Shown one piece after another: positions 11,501-23,500 of a stretch of 64,000 nt of DNA. The notes below the pieces were generated by a model, which had not been told where the DNA came from, did not search any database, and was given only the letters and a program-made list of their open reading frames with translations. The stretch comes from Mesostigma viride (taxonomy: Eukaryota > Streptophyta > Mesostigmatophyceae > Mesostigmatales > Mesostigmataceae), in the NCBI GenBank assembly GCA_009746045.1, contig RPFO01000167.1:1874011-1938010 (forward strand). Direction: 5' to 3'. Numbering within the stretch: position 1 is the stretch's first letter; the number at the start of each line of letters is the position of its first letter. The translations under genes were made by a program, and so were the position numbers.

Positions 11501-14500
11501 CCCTCACCTCGGTTGAACCAGCTTGGCGCGAGCTTGGTCGCCAGCAGCTCGTGTGCGCGTGACCACAGCCGGCCACGCATGCAGTGCTCCAGCTCCAGCA
11601 CGGCATCGCACATGTACTTCGCCCAGAGCGCCTGTTTCGTGCGAGAGTCGTGATAAAGGGGGGGCGTGGTACAGGGGGGGCACGATAAAGGGGGGGCATG
11701 GTCAGCGCATGCGGAGCAGCATGGTAGCCCGGGAAGCATAGCAACTTTTTCCTAATCCAACCCCCTTTCAGGGTCGCCTTGCGAAGCCGTAGAGCAATGG
11801 GGGGCATGCTTCGCAAGCAACACAGCATGCAGCCGTCCCGCTCCGACCAACGTCAAGTGTGTAGCCTGCGCTCACCCTAACCAGGTGTTAAGCTGTCATG
11901 GTGCCTGGGGATATGTCGCAGGCCACGTGCAGTGTGCGTGGGAGCGCACGCATGGGATGCGGTGGGGCCTAGGGACCGTGTGGCCTAGGGACCGGGGCAT
12001 GAGAGTGGCCTGGGAGGGTGATCCGGTGGCGATGCGGGGGGTTAGGGTTTAGGTAAGAGCAAGGGATGCGGGGGGGCACAAAAGAGCACGAGATGCGGGG
12101 GGGGCACAAAAGAGCAAGGGATGCGGGGGGGCACAAAAGAGCAAGGGATGCGGGGGCACAAAAGAGCAAGGGATGCGGGGGGGCACAAAAGAGCAAGGGA
12201 TGCGGGGGGCACAAAAGAGCAAGGGATGCGGGGGCACAAAAGAGCACGCGATGCGGGGGCACAACAGAGCAAGGGATGCGGGGGCACAACAGAGCAAGGG
12301 ATGCGGGAGGGCACAAAAGAGCAAGGGATGCGGGGGAAGGAAAGCACACTGGCGAATGCCAACACGCGCATAACTGACATAAGCGATCCAGCATACTAGA
12401 AGCATGCACAGAGATGCCATAGCAAAATTAGTCCTGCTCCACCAGAACATACCCATGCTAAAGCACCTGCCTTGGCTCGACGGACTACATACCTTGCTCT
12501 GATGTAGCCAGTGCAGCGGCACGCCCAGCGTCTTCACCAAGAACCGGCCCTTGTCCATTCGTGACGCCGCGTCGGTCGACGCGGGAGAGGGCGGCCGGAC
12601 CGGCGGCACCGCATGGGCGGCTTGCTCCCACTCGAGTGCCGCGAGGGGCGAGGTGGGCACATCCCAGCTGTCGCAGGACAGGTGCAGCAGCTCGCGCACC
12701 GCGTGCTCCCGCAGCGCACCCCAGCTGCAGGCGCGATGGCAGGGAACAGCACGACAAGGAACAGCGCCGCGAAAGACAAAGAGAAAGCAGGTAGTTGATT
12801 GACAAATGACTTACTGGCCGTCTGTCTGTCGGTCGGTCAGTCTGCCTGCCTGCATGTTTGTTTCTAAACTCATTGTCTGGTTGGAGAACAAGGCAGCATT
12901 AGTCAACTGGCACTTGGTTCAGGATTCGAGCAACTTGTGTGAAGGCCGTAGCCACGCGATACAAGGCCAAGCATCTACCCCACCGCCCGTCCACAGCAAC
13001 AACCCCAAAAGGAGTCGCCTTATTGTGTTGGCAAGTGGCTGTACTGACAGGCACTCGGTATGACCCATTTGCCATGGGCAGCACATGTCAAATGTCGTCT
13101 CTTATCACCCCTCCCCCAAAGGGGATTCTCCCAAAGAAGGGACTCCCCCCCCAAGGGAAGAATCCCCCACGCGCAGAAGTTCACGGGAGGCAGAAGTTCA
13201 CAGCCGCATCACGGACCTAGCGCGTAGCTGCAGTCGTTGTGGCCGTGTCGCACCACATGCCTACAACTACAGACTCCAACCCACACAAGATGTGACCCCA
13301 TCTGATTTGCACGATGTGACCCCCCCCCCCCCCCCCCCCCCAACACCTACTGAACAACAGGCAACCTCTCGCGCATACGTGCGGTCGTTGTGAATGCGGC
13401 ACGCCGCATGCCTACAACGGTACAAACCATCACCTTCACCCAGACCCCATTCCCCACCCCTCCCCTATTCAAGAACTCCCCCATTTTCCAACAACACAGA
13501 TAACTGTGTCCGTACCTGCGGTCGTTGTGCACGTGCAGCGCCACAAAGACGGCCCACTCGGGCATGCCCAGAAGCGCCAGCTGCGCCGCAAAGTCCATGT
13601 GCAGGCGGTTCACGTCCGCAAGGGTCAGCGGCACGGTGGCCAAGCCGCGCGGGTTGGAGGGGGGACCCTGGGTGAGGCCGAGCGACGCCAGCACACACAG
13701 CAGGTGCCAGGACATCTGCGTAGACAGGTGCACGCAAGTAGGACGGAATGGAAACGGCCAAGTGGACAAGTGTAGGCGGAAAGTAAAGGCAAAATGGGGT
13801 TAGCTCATTGGATGGTGATGAGATAGGACGGCAGGGCAGTGTGGCACGCGTCCCGCGCTCGAGACAGCAGCTGCCCCCGCGGGACACGGCAAGGTTATGC
13901 TTTTTATGGCAAGCTGGTCACGGATGCATCCACCACATGTTTAGGGTGCAGGGTTTCGCCTTGCCACATTCCCTCTAAACATGATATGATATGACCCTGA
14001 CCTCCTGATCCCTCTACATTCATCTCAACCCCACCTCGCCTCATCCCCTCACAAAATATCCCCTACCTTACTCCTGCGAACCATCCTGATTGAAGTCAGC
14101 TGGAAGAGAGCGCCATCCCCTCTTGCCTTGCTGTATCAATCCCTAGTCCAACACACACACAAAATGATTCCTCCTCCCTTCTCCTTCAGGTTCGTACCCT
14201 GGACATTGAGCGGGTTGGGAGAGAACAACACCCCCTCTGGCGTAATCCCTATTGTCCCACATCCCCTACCCACTTCTCCATTCACGTATCCTAGCTCCTC
14301 ACCTGGAAATCGAGTGGGTTGGGAGAGAACGCCGCCGACCGCAACAACCGCCGCCACAGCGACCGCGCCGACAATCCCCCTCCCCCCGCTGCCGTTGCCG
14401 CTCGAAGTCCCCCACTAGATGGTGCCGACATCCCTCCGGTGGGCGCAGCGCCTGCTTGCACCGCCTCTGCCCCCATCCCATGGCCCTCCTCCACCTCCAT

Positions 14501-17500
14501 CTCGTCCGCCTCTTGCGGCACGATCCCACTGGCCTCGAGCGCACAACGCTGGAACAGCTGCATCAGGTAGAAGCCGGCGTCGTACACGGGACCATGCACC
14601 ACGTCCAGGTCCACATCGCGGCAACGAACCACCTGGTGGGCCTGACCCGAGCCTTGGCCCTGACCTACGCCTTGGCCATCACCCGCGCTTTGGCCATGAT
14701 CCGCGTCTTCGCCCTGGCCTGCGTCATGGCCGTGGCTGGAGTCGCCCTGTGCCGCGCGTCCGCCCGTCGCCATCCAATTCCTGCCCGCTTCCATCATCTC
14801 GATGCCATCCCTCACCACCATCCCAATGCCAACAGAGCTGACGGGCTGCCCAGCGGTTCCCTGTCCTGGCGCCCGCCACACCGGCGTCCTCGGCTCCTCC
14901 CTGTCATCGCCATGCGACCACTGCCCCCTCCCCTCTTTGTCTGCGGATGCGTGCGATGGAGCGTCGGAGCTGGTGACGTAATGGGGGAAGGGTGCGGGCA
15001 CGCGGCGCTCGCCCACCATGCGCACAAACTCGCCCAGCGATGTGACCAGCTCGGTGGCCGGCCCGTGGTGGTACCAGAGGTACATGCCCAGCGTCCGCTC
15101 CCAGTCGACCTTGATCCCAGCGCATGTCACCGCGCCGGCGAGCGCCCCCGCGACGTCCCCCGCAAGGACTTGGTACAAGCATGCACGCAGCGGGTCGATG
15201 CCATGTACCCTGGCGTTGTCGGCCCCTCGTGGCCCGTTGTTGCTGCTGTTGCTTGCGCCATTGTAGCTGCTGCCGCTCGGACCTCGGATACCCCATGGGT
15301 TGCCGCTGCCAGCGCTGCCCATGGGCGGCCTGGTCAGTGCCATGCCAAGCGCAGGATTGCCCGTAGCGTCCGACACAGAGGTGCTACCGTTACCCGTTCC
15401 CGGCGTGGCCCCCATGAAGCTGCCATCCGGACCAAGGCCCCCCTCGAACGAACCGGGCGGCTGCGGTGGCGCAGGCAGGTAGCCCTTGCTCTGCCATATC
15501 CAGAGCTGGTGCGCGACGGAGGCGCGGCCGGCGGTGGTCCCGCCCGCGTGCGCCAGCAGCGTGGCCAGACGGACGTCGCGCGACTCCAGCGCGGCCGCGA
15601 CCGCCCCCTCGATGTCCCGCACGGAGAGGCACGAGAGGATGGCGCGCAGGCGGGGGTCGACAGCAGGGGGGGCGGCACCAGTGGAGGTGCTCCCGTCGGC
15701 ACCCGTGCCGTCCGGGTTGTTCCCGCGGGACGAGGTGGTTGTCGAGCCAGTCATGGACGCATTGGGGTGTGTGGACGACTGGGCCGAGGGGCAGCCATCG
15801 GAGGCGACGTATTTCTGGTGGGTGGGCGCAGGTTGGGGATGGTGTCAGGGACGGGACATGGACGACAGGGGGGGGAACGGTGGCAGGGGTATGGCGGTCA
15901 ATATACTTGGGGGGGGTTCCAACCACGGACAAGACATGGCGTGTCAACAGCGCGAAGAGAGGAAACCGTGGAGCGCTCTTGCCTGTAGCGGGCGCCCTAA
16001 CACCCTACACCTTTCCCACACACCTGCAGCCACTTGCTGAAGCAACCACCCCCTACCATTCTACAAAGTCAACCCTTCTATTACGTGGCTGCCTTGCAAA
16101 GCACTCGTTCACCAACCAGCAGCCACTTGCAGAAGCAGGCACGCTACACCCTACGCTCTTCCCACACACCTGCAGCCACTTGCTGAAACGGGCGCGTCGA
16201 CGCAGCTCCTCCTTGCGGCGTGCCACCCGCTCCTGCTCCGTGGCTGCTTCGTCATCATGTGGGTGCGAGGCCATCGGCGGCCCCCCTGTGACCATCGGGT
16301 CCGCCTCGCCCCCCAACGGGGATCCCTGCACCACTCCCGTGCCCAGGTCGCGCTGCACCCACGCATCCCCCCCGCTCTCCTCCGCCATGGTGACCTCAGC
16401 GGGGGAGCGTCCATCTCGCAGTGGCTGGAAATGACCGCCGCGGGGGGTATAATCGCCCCCATTCGCGGCTGGCTCGCCACCGTTCCCCGCCCCATCACCC
16501 AGGCCGTGGTTACCACCGCCGTCATGCCCGCCCGTGGCCTTCCCATCCCCCCGCGTGCCATCCCGACGGAACAGGATCTCGCACAGTTCCCACAGCTTGG
16601 CATGCTGGCGGGAAAGCTCTGCCCACGCGGCACTGCCACCTGCATCCTCCCCACCCGCCCCGCCACCACTCCCCGCAGCCACCGCATTCCCCGGCCCGCC
16701 CGCAAGGCCCTTTTGGTTACTTGCTGCTGCAACATTACCCCCCCCCCATGTGACCTCGTCTCCAACGCTGCGACCACCTCCGCCTCGCCCACCCGCGCGC
16801 CCAACACCTCGCACAGCTCGCGCAGCTTGTCCCCCCGGTTGCACGATAATCGCGCCCGCCGCACGCTCTGCTCGCTATCCCAGGGTCCCCCCGTGGCTGG
16901 GTCCAGCACAACCCTCACTTCCCCCTGCACCCGCATGACATCATACCAAGGCTCCTCGCTGCCTTGACCGCCCCCGCCGCTATTGCCGCCCGACCTGCCC
17001 GCATTCCCCTCATCCTCGTCGGCGACAGCTGGCGGCCCCGAATTTACCAGCGCGAGCGCGAGGCTCGGCGCGTAGCGGAGCTCCGCCGCCTCCGTCAAGA
17101 CGTCTGCCAGAGGCGCACTGGCCGCCCTCGCCGCGATCATCCCCTCATGAGCCGCGCCTAGGATGCCCCCGAGGGCCCCTCTGGCCCCCGTGCCATACAG
17201 GTTGCCTCGCGCAGCGGGACCCCCCATGCCATCGGCCAGCGAGGCAGCCTCCACGAGGAGGCTGCCCTCCGCCCTACCCATCTTTCCCTGCACGGATGCT
17301 TGCAGTAGCGGTGGTGTCTTCTGGACGAGCGGGTCGATCAAGGGCCGGGAGAATGTGACCCGTGACGACGCCACCACGACGATAGAGGCCCCGGGGGTCG
17401 GACCAGCTGGGTCAGACTGGGCATTGCTGGCAATGTTGCTGATAGCAGTGCTGGAGGTAACGCTGGACTTGTCGGTGTCACTGCCGGCCGCCACGCGCAT

Positions 17501-20500
17501 GTCCGTGTGCCAGAGACGGCCGAAACGGTCCCAACCCACGCGGAAGGAGCGGCCAAGGAAGAGCGCTGCGTCTGCACCCATGTGGGCCACGGTCGCTCCC
17601 ATCGTCTCCACACTTGAGCCCATCCCCGTTCCTACCCTTGCGGCATTTGGACCCGATCTGCCCACAGCGGTGGCACTTGGGACAATGGGCAACAAGGCCA
17701 TGGACACGGGGTCATCGAACACCTCTCCTGAGAGTGCTACTGGTATCGTTCGAAAGCACCCATGCTTGTCCTCCCGTCGGCGCGTCAACACCGAGTCTGC
17801 CCCAGGCACTGGCGCCGTCGCAACGACGGCTGCCACCTCCCCCTCCTGCCCTGGGACCCCCCCGGCCCCTGCCGGCTGCTTTGGGGTTGTCTGGCGCGTC
17901 TTACCCGTCGCACGCACTGGCGTGCCGGATGAAGGCATCCACCGGCTGCCCACCCATCGGCCCGGCTGGCCAGACACCCCACCCCCCGGCGTGGCTGTGC
18001 CCAGCCCCCGCCGCCGTCCCAGGCCATTGCCCTCGTCGTCCTCGTCCTCGGCATCCCACCCGCCCAGCGACGGCTCTCCCCCACCAAACAGACACGAGCG
18101 CATCACGTGCGTGCGCTGGGGGTCCAGCCCCAGCTGCGCAGGCAAGCTGTGCGTGAGCGCGACACCAGGGCCCATCGAGGCGATCCGCTCGCGCCGCGCA
18201 TCCTGCGGGTTCCCCCCACTGGCAAGGCTGGCCTCCCCGGCAACCCCTCCATCCTCCTCGTACATCATCCCGTCACCCATGCTGCCATCTGCGCCCGTGA
18301 CCCCGAGCACGCCCTGGAGGTTACGGACCGCCGCGTCGGAATGAGACCCAAGCATCCCGCCCTTGGCATAATTGTTGATGTTATTTGTGGCATACGACTG
18401 GACGCCGCCCCCCCGGATTCCAGCAGCCCCGCCGTGGATGCCCTGCGGGGCCAACGCCCCCTCCTCGCCCTCGTCCTCCTCCATGCTGACATCCCCCCCC
18501 GTGGCCACCCTGCCACCTGCGGCACGCCCATTGTCACCCTCCCACTGGACTCCGAACTCCCTCGAGCCTCGCGCGCCCCGGGGAGGGGGGACCCCCCCCC
18601 TTGCGCCCCCCTCTGCCCCTCCCCTCGGCCTCCCCTCTTCCCCCTCATCCTCGTCATCATCGTCCGTGTCGTCGGGGACGCCGTAGCGGCTGAAATGCTC
18701 CACCTGGAACACCCACGTGCCCTCGCGGGGGTCATACTTGACAAACTTGCCACCGCCACCCGTGTCCCGCTCCACCGTCCTCTGCAGCCGCGTCGTGAAC
18801 TTCTCGATCTTGCCCGGGTCGTTCGTGGGCTTCCCCGTGGCCTTGTCGCGGCAGAACACGCCCAGGAGGGTCACCTCGGCCGGCCGATTCAGCCCTTGGC
18901 CCACGGGGGGCTTCCGGTCGCCTGCGTTCGGGTACACATACACCTCCCCGGGAGAGAACTGGACGACCTGGTTCAGATTGCCCAGCCCCCGGACGTCGAC
19001 GTCGCCCAAGAAACGCACGTCCCCGACCCCGCGCCGCCCGACCGTGAAGTCGGCCACGCGGCCCAGCGACCCAGGGTCCCTGTGCGCCATGCGCACGAGG
19101 TCATTGATCGGCGGGTTGGTGTAGTACTCCAGGTTGTCCAGGTACGGGAGGCCGTAGTCGTCAATATCGCCGTCCGGCGCCGACTGCCCCTGTGGACCCG
19201 GTGACGTTCGGTGGCTCGTCCCGTTGGCCCCGCCGCGCGCCCCGCCCGGTGCTGCCTTGGTTGAACTCTGCCACCCGTCACCTAGAACCTCCCCACTGGA
19301 CCGGCGACCGGGCGCCGTCCCCCTCCCCCCACTCGTCGCCCCAAACCCTCCCCTCTCGTCGCTGCTCACTCCCTTCTGGGTCCGATTATTATTCTGGCCA
19401 TTGTCACCGAGACGCGCCCCCCGGCCGACCTCCTGCGGCCCATCCCGGGCGACCGCACGACACAACCTCGTGTAGAACTCGGTGGGCGCCGTGGCCGCCG
19501 GGGACGGCTGTGGGCGGACCATCTGCGACGACGACGTGGCGTTCGAGCCGCTGCCCGCCGTGTTCCCGGGGGACTCCTTCTGGCCGCCGTAACCGGGCCA
19601 CTGGCCTGCACCCCGCTGGTGGTTTGGGTGGGCCGACTCCGGCGTGCCGTCCCCAAACAGCCGCCCCGTGGGGGCCTCGCTCGCGTCGTTGGACCCTTGC
19701 GGGCGGGGGAACCCGCCAAAGCCATCCCCAGCACCACGCCCGTCCCTCGTCCTCCCCTCATCCCCCCCTCGGTCGTCGTAATCGCCACGGGGACCATACC
19801 CGCCCCCGTCAGCGTTATTCGCGAGCGAGGGGGAGGCCTCCCCATCCAGATTGCGCCCCGCGAGGCTGAAGCTATTCCCAGGGCTGTCCCCCCCGTCACC
19901 ACCATGTCGCGATGCACCGCCACCAACGCCAGCATACCCATTCTGGCCGCCGCCATCATTCCCACCACGCGGCCATCCCGGCGGCGCGCTCGGCCGGCCG
20001 GCTTCGTCCCCACGCTGGGCACTGGGACGGGTCCGCAACGGCGAGGACGGAGATGCCGCGTCTATTGCGGTGGCTGCTCCCGACGCACTCCCGAGCTTCT
20101 GGCCACCGGCGGACGTCACGGGGGACGGCTTGATCGCGTCCGGGCGGATGAAAAGCCGGCGCGGGTCATCCTGCGTGGCAAACAGGCTCGAGCGGGCGAT
20201 CCCCGAGCTGGGCGGGCTGTCATCTGTGTCACCCCCGAGAGAGAAGAGGGAGCTCAGGGTGGTGCCGGAGCCAAGACCGCCCGCAGAGGGAGGGTACCCG
20301 CCCCCGCCCGGTGTGTGCCGGCGTGGCCGCACGCGCATGGACGAGCGCGGGGTGATGGTGCGGGGTGCCAGAAGAGAGGCCGCAGGAGGACTCGCGGTCA
20401 TTTTGAGGGCACCGGCCGCAGAGGCGAGCGGGGCGTTCCCAAAGGGGGTGAAGCTGAGCGGGCCGGCGGACGCACCGGGGGTGGCAGACACCCCTGCGAA

Positions 20501-23500
20501 ACTAGGCATCGGGGGCATCTGGCCAAACGGCTGCGATTGGGACATGGGGGGAAGGGGGGTGGACGCGGCCTGAGGCGTCGTGGTCGCGCTCGGTGTCCCG
20601 AATAGCGACGGCGTGGTAGTGGTGGGGGCGCCGAAGGTGCTCCCGAACAGCCCCCCCGCGGATAGCCCGGGCGTGCTGCTCCCCAGGCCACCGAACGTCG
20701 GCGCGGGCGTCTGTGAGAAACTGAATGGGCCTGGCGTCGAGGACGGCGCCGCGGGCGTGGTCGTGGTTCCTCCGAAGCTGAACGCCGGCGCGGGGGCGGT
20801 ACCCGTGGACGCGCCCCCGAACGAGAACGGGGACGGGGAGGACGTCGCGGGGGCGCCAAAGGGTGTCGGGGTCGTTGCTGGCTTCTGGGCGCCAAACCCT
20901 CCAAACCCGGTTGACAATGGGGTCGACCCGAACGCGCTCGTGGTGGACCCCGCCATGAGCCCGCCGCCCCCAAAGAGACCCCCGCTGCTCGCGGGAGTCG
21001 CGGAGCTTGCGGAGCCAAACCCGCCAAAGCCAAAGCCGGTGCTCGCGGGAGCAGCGGTGGACCCAAAGAGGGAGGGGGTGGACGCGGGGGCGCCGAAGCT
21101 AGGGGTGGACGAGGCCGTGCCGAAGAGGGAGGGAGTGGATGCCGCGGACCCGAACGCAGGGGTGCTGCTCGTGGAGCCAAACATGCCGCCCCCGCCCCCG
21201 AATAGCGACGGGGTGGACGAGGGGGTGCCGAAGGATGGCATCGACGAGGGGTTCTGGAGACCAAACCCGCCCATGGAAGGGGTGGCACCGAACGCTGGGG
21301 CGGGGGTGGCCGGCGCGCCGAACGGGTTGGTGGACGTGCTGGGTGTGGTGGTCCCAAATAAAGGGGTCTGTTGGGGTGCGCCAAAGGTGGACGCGGGCGA
21401 GGCTCCAAATGCGGGCGCGGGGGCACCAAACGGGTTGCTCGCGGGCTGGGTGGAGCCAAACCCCATGCCCATCGTGGGCTGAGTTGACCCGAACAGGGAG
21501 GAGGTGGCGGGCGCCGCGCCAAACGGGTTGCTGGCAGGGGCGGGCAGGCCGCTTCCACCTGTGGGAGGGGGAGAGGGGGACCAAAGAATGGACATTAGAT
21601 AGAGGGCCGCAACCGGACGCCACGAGATGGATGCCATGGAAGAAAGGGTCTTTCAGTAATGCTGGCGCATGTCCGGGCTTGCATGCATGTGCATGCCTGG
21701 GAGTAGTGTATTACGAGGGCACCGGCCGGATATTCAAGTCCTTGCCTACCACCCCTAACCCCTCACCTTTGAACCCCTCCTGGTCGTCCTTGCCTACCAC
21801 CCCTAACCCCTCACCTTTGAACCCCTCCTGGTCGTCCTTGCCTACCACCCCTAACCCCTCACCTTTGAACCCCTCCTGGTCGTCCTTGCCTACCACCCCT
21901 AACCCCTCACCTTTGAACCCCTCCTGGTCGTCCTTGCCTACCACCCCTAACCCCTCACCTTTGAACCCCGCCTGGTCGTCCTTGCCTACCACCCCTAACC
22001 CCTCACCTTTGAACCCGGCCTGGTCGTCCTTGCCTACCACCCCTAACCCCTCACCTTTGACCCCCCCTGGTAGTCCTTGCCTACCACCCCTAACCCCTCA
22101 CCTTTGAACCCCTCCTGGTCGTCCTTGCCTACCACCCCTAACCCCTCACCTTTGACCCCCCCCTGGTAGTCCTCCCAGCGCAGTTCCTCAGGGCTCTTGC
22201 TCTTGTACTGCGGCATCGCACTGATGGACATGTACCGGTTGTTCTGTGCCACGCCACCCGCCGTGGACGGCTCCGCCTCCTGTAGACCAGAGGGGAAAGA
22301 ATGGTGGCAAAGGGAAAGGCGGCCAAAGGTGGAAAAGGATTAGTGGAAAAGAAAAGGTGGCAAAGGGAAGGCGGCAAAGGGAAGGCGGCCGAGGGAAGGT
22401 GGCAAAGGGAAGGCGGCAAAGGGAAGGCGGCCGAGGGAAGGTGGCAAAGGGAAGGCGGCAAAGGGAAGGCGGCCGAGGGAAGGTGGCAAAGGGAAGGCGG
22501 CAAAGGGACGGCAGTGAGGAAAGAGGGTTGTGTGTGGGGAACCGGGGTCCGGGGGTAACAGAAGTCAGCGACATATCACCATCGTGTCAGAAAACCTCAG
22601 AAAGCCCAGAACTTGAGCAAGCCAGCAAGGGCAGGACATGCTCCTACGCATTACCCCTATATGGAGGCCATTATCAATAACTACCCTTATTATTATTACC
22701 ATTATTAGTATTACTACCATTACTTTTATCATTATTTTTAATTGTCTTGTTGACATGGGATCGCCATTCTCTACGCCATCCATCAGCTACCACGCCAAAT
22801 CAACAGATCGCCGAGAAGAGCCACCGTGTGGATTGGTCCACCGAGAAGCCCTGCCACCCAGTAGCATCTCTATGCTAGCCGCATCCATCAGTGCGGAGCA
22901 GCCCTGGCCCCCCAAGCGATCCTGCTTGCACGTCCAAAGCGCTACCCTACCGACCACCCCGCAGCTGGTCCCCCACAACCATGCCCCACCGACAGAACCC
23001 AGCCCACGACAACATGATCCCCAACCGTTCCATGCCCCCTATCCGGGATGCCACCCAAGGCGTGGGGCGCTGCCCACTCCTTTCCGCCCCGTAGACCACC
23101 CCACTCACAATCTCGCACGCACGCCCCACCAAACATGAAACTGGTAACACCCCCGACACACCCACACACACAGACAAATACGACCCCCGAAGTCATCGAT
23201 ACAAGCCACCAACAGACCACCCCCACTTGCCTGGAATGCATTGAAAGGGATGGAGCGTGTGCCGGTGGGCACCGCGCCGCCCATCGCGCTGCCAAAGGAG
23301 CCAAACGCGGGAGTCGTGGTGGCTGCTGCAAGCACGTGATGGGGCATGTGCGCAAGATCAGCAAGCACGTGATGGGGCATGTGCGCAGGATCAGCAAGCA
23401 CGCGATGGGGCATGTGCGCAGGATCACGGGGAGGGATGGGGTGGGGTAGAGAGGGGAACCCACCCATCCATGGGTCAGACAACTCCCTCTTTTCTGCATG

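Noticed and set aside
11267-11653. proline-rich protein frames
   Set aside because: They are produced by the polypyrimidine tract in an intron.
12066-12377. repetitive RARDAGGHK-type frames
   Set aside because: They are translation of an intronic minisatellite; all frames are open because the unit lacks stops.
14252-15988. 578-residue open frame on the plus strand
   Set aside because: It lies antisense to Nup96 exon 7. The minus-strand frame has the family motifs; the plus-strand product is a high-GC shadow.
17163-19204. long plus-strand frames across 17-19 kb
   Set aside because: They are antisense to the FG/autoproteolytic exon of Nup98-Nup96.
21739-22166. CRISPR-like array
   Set aside because: The 48-bp units are contiguous with no unique spacers, and they lie in a eukaryotic intron.
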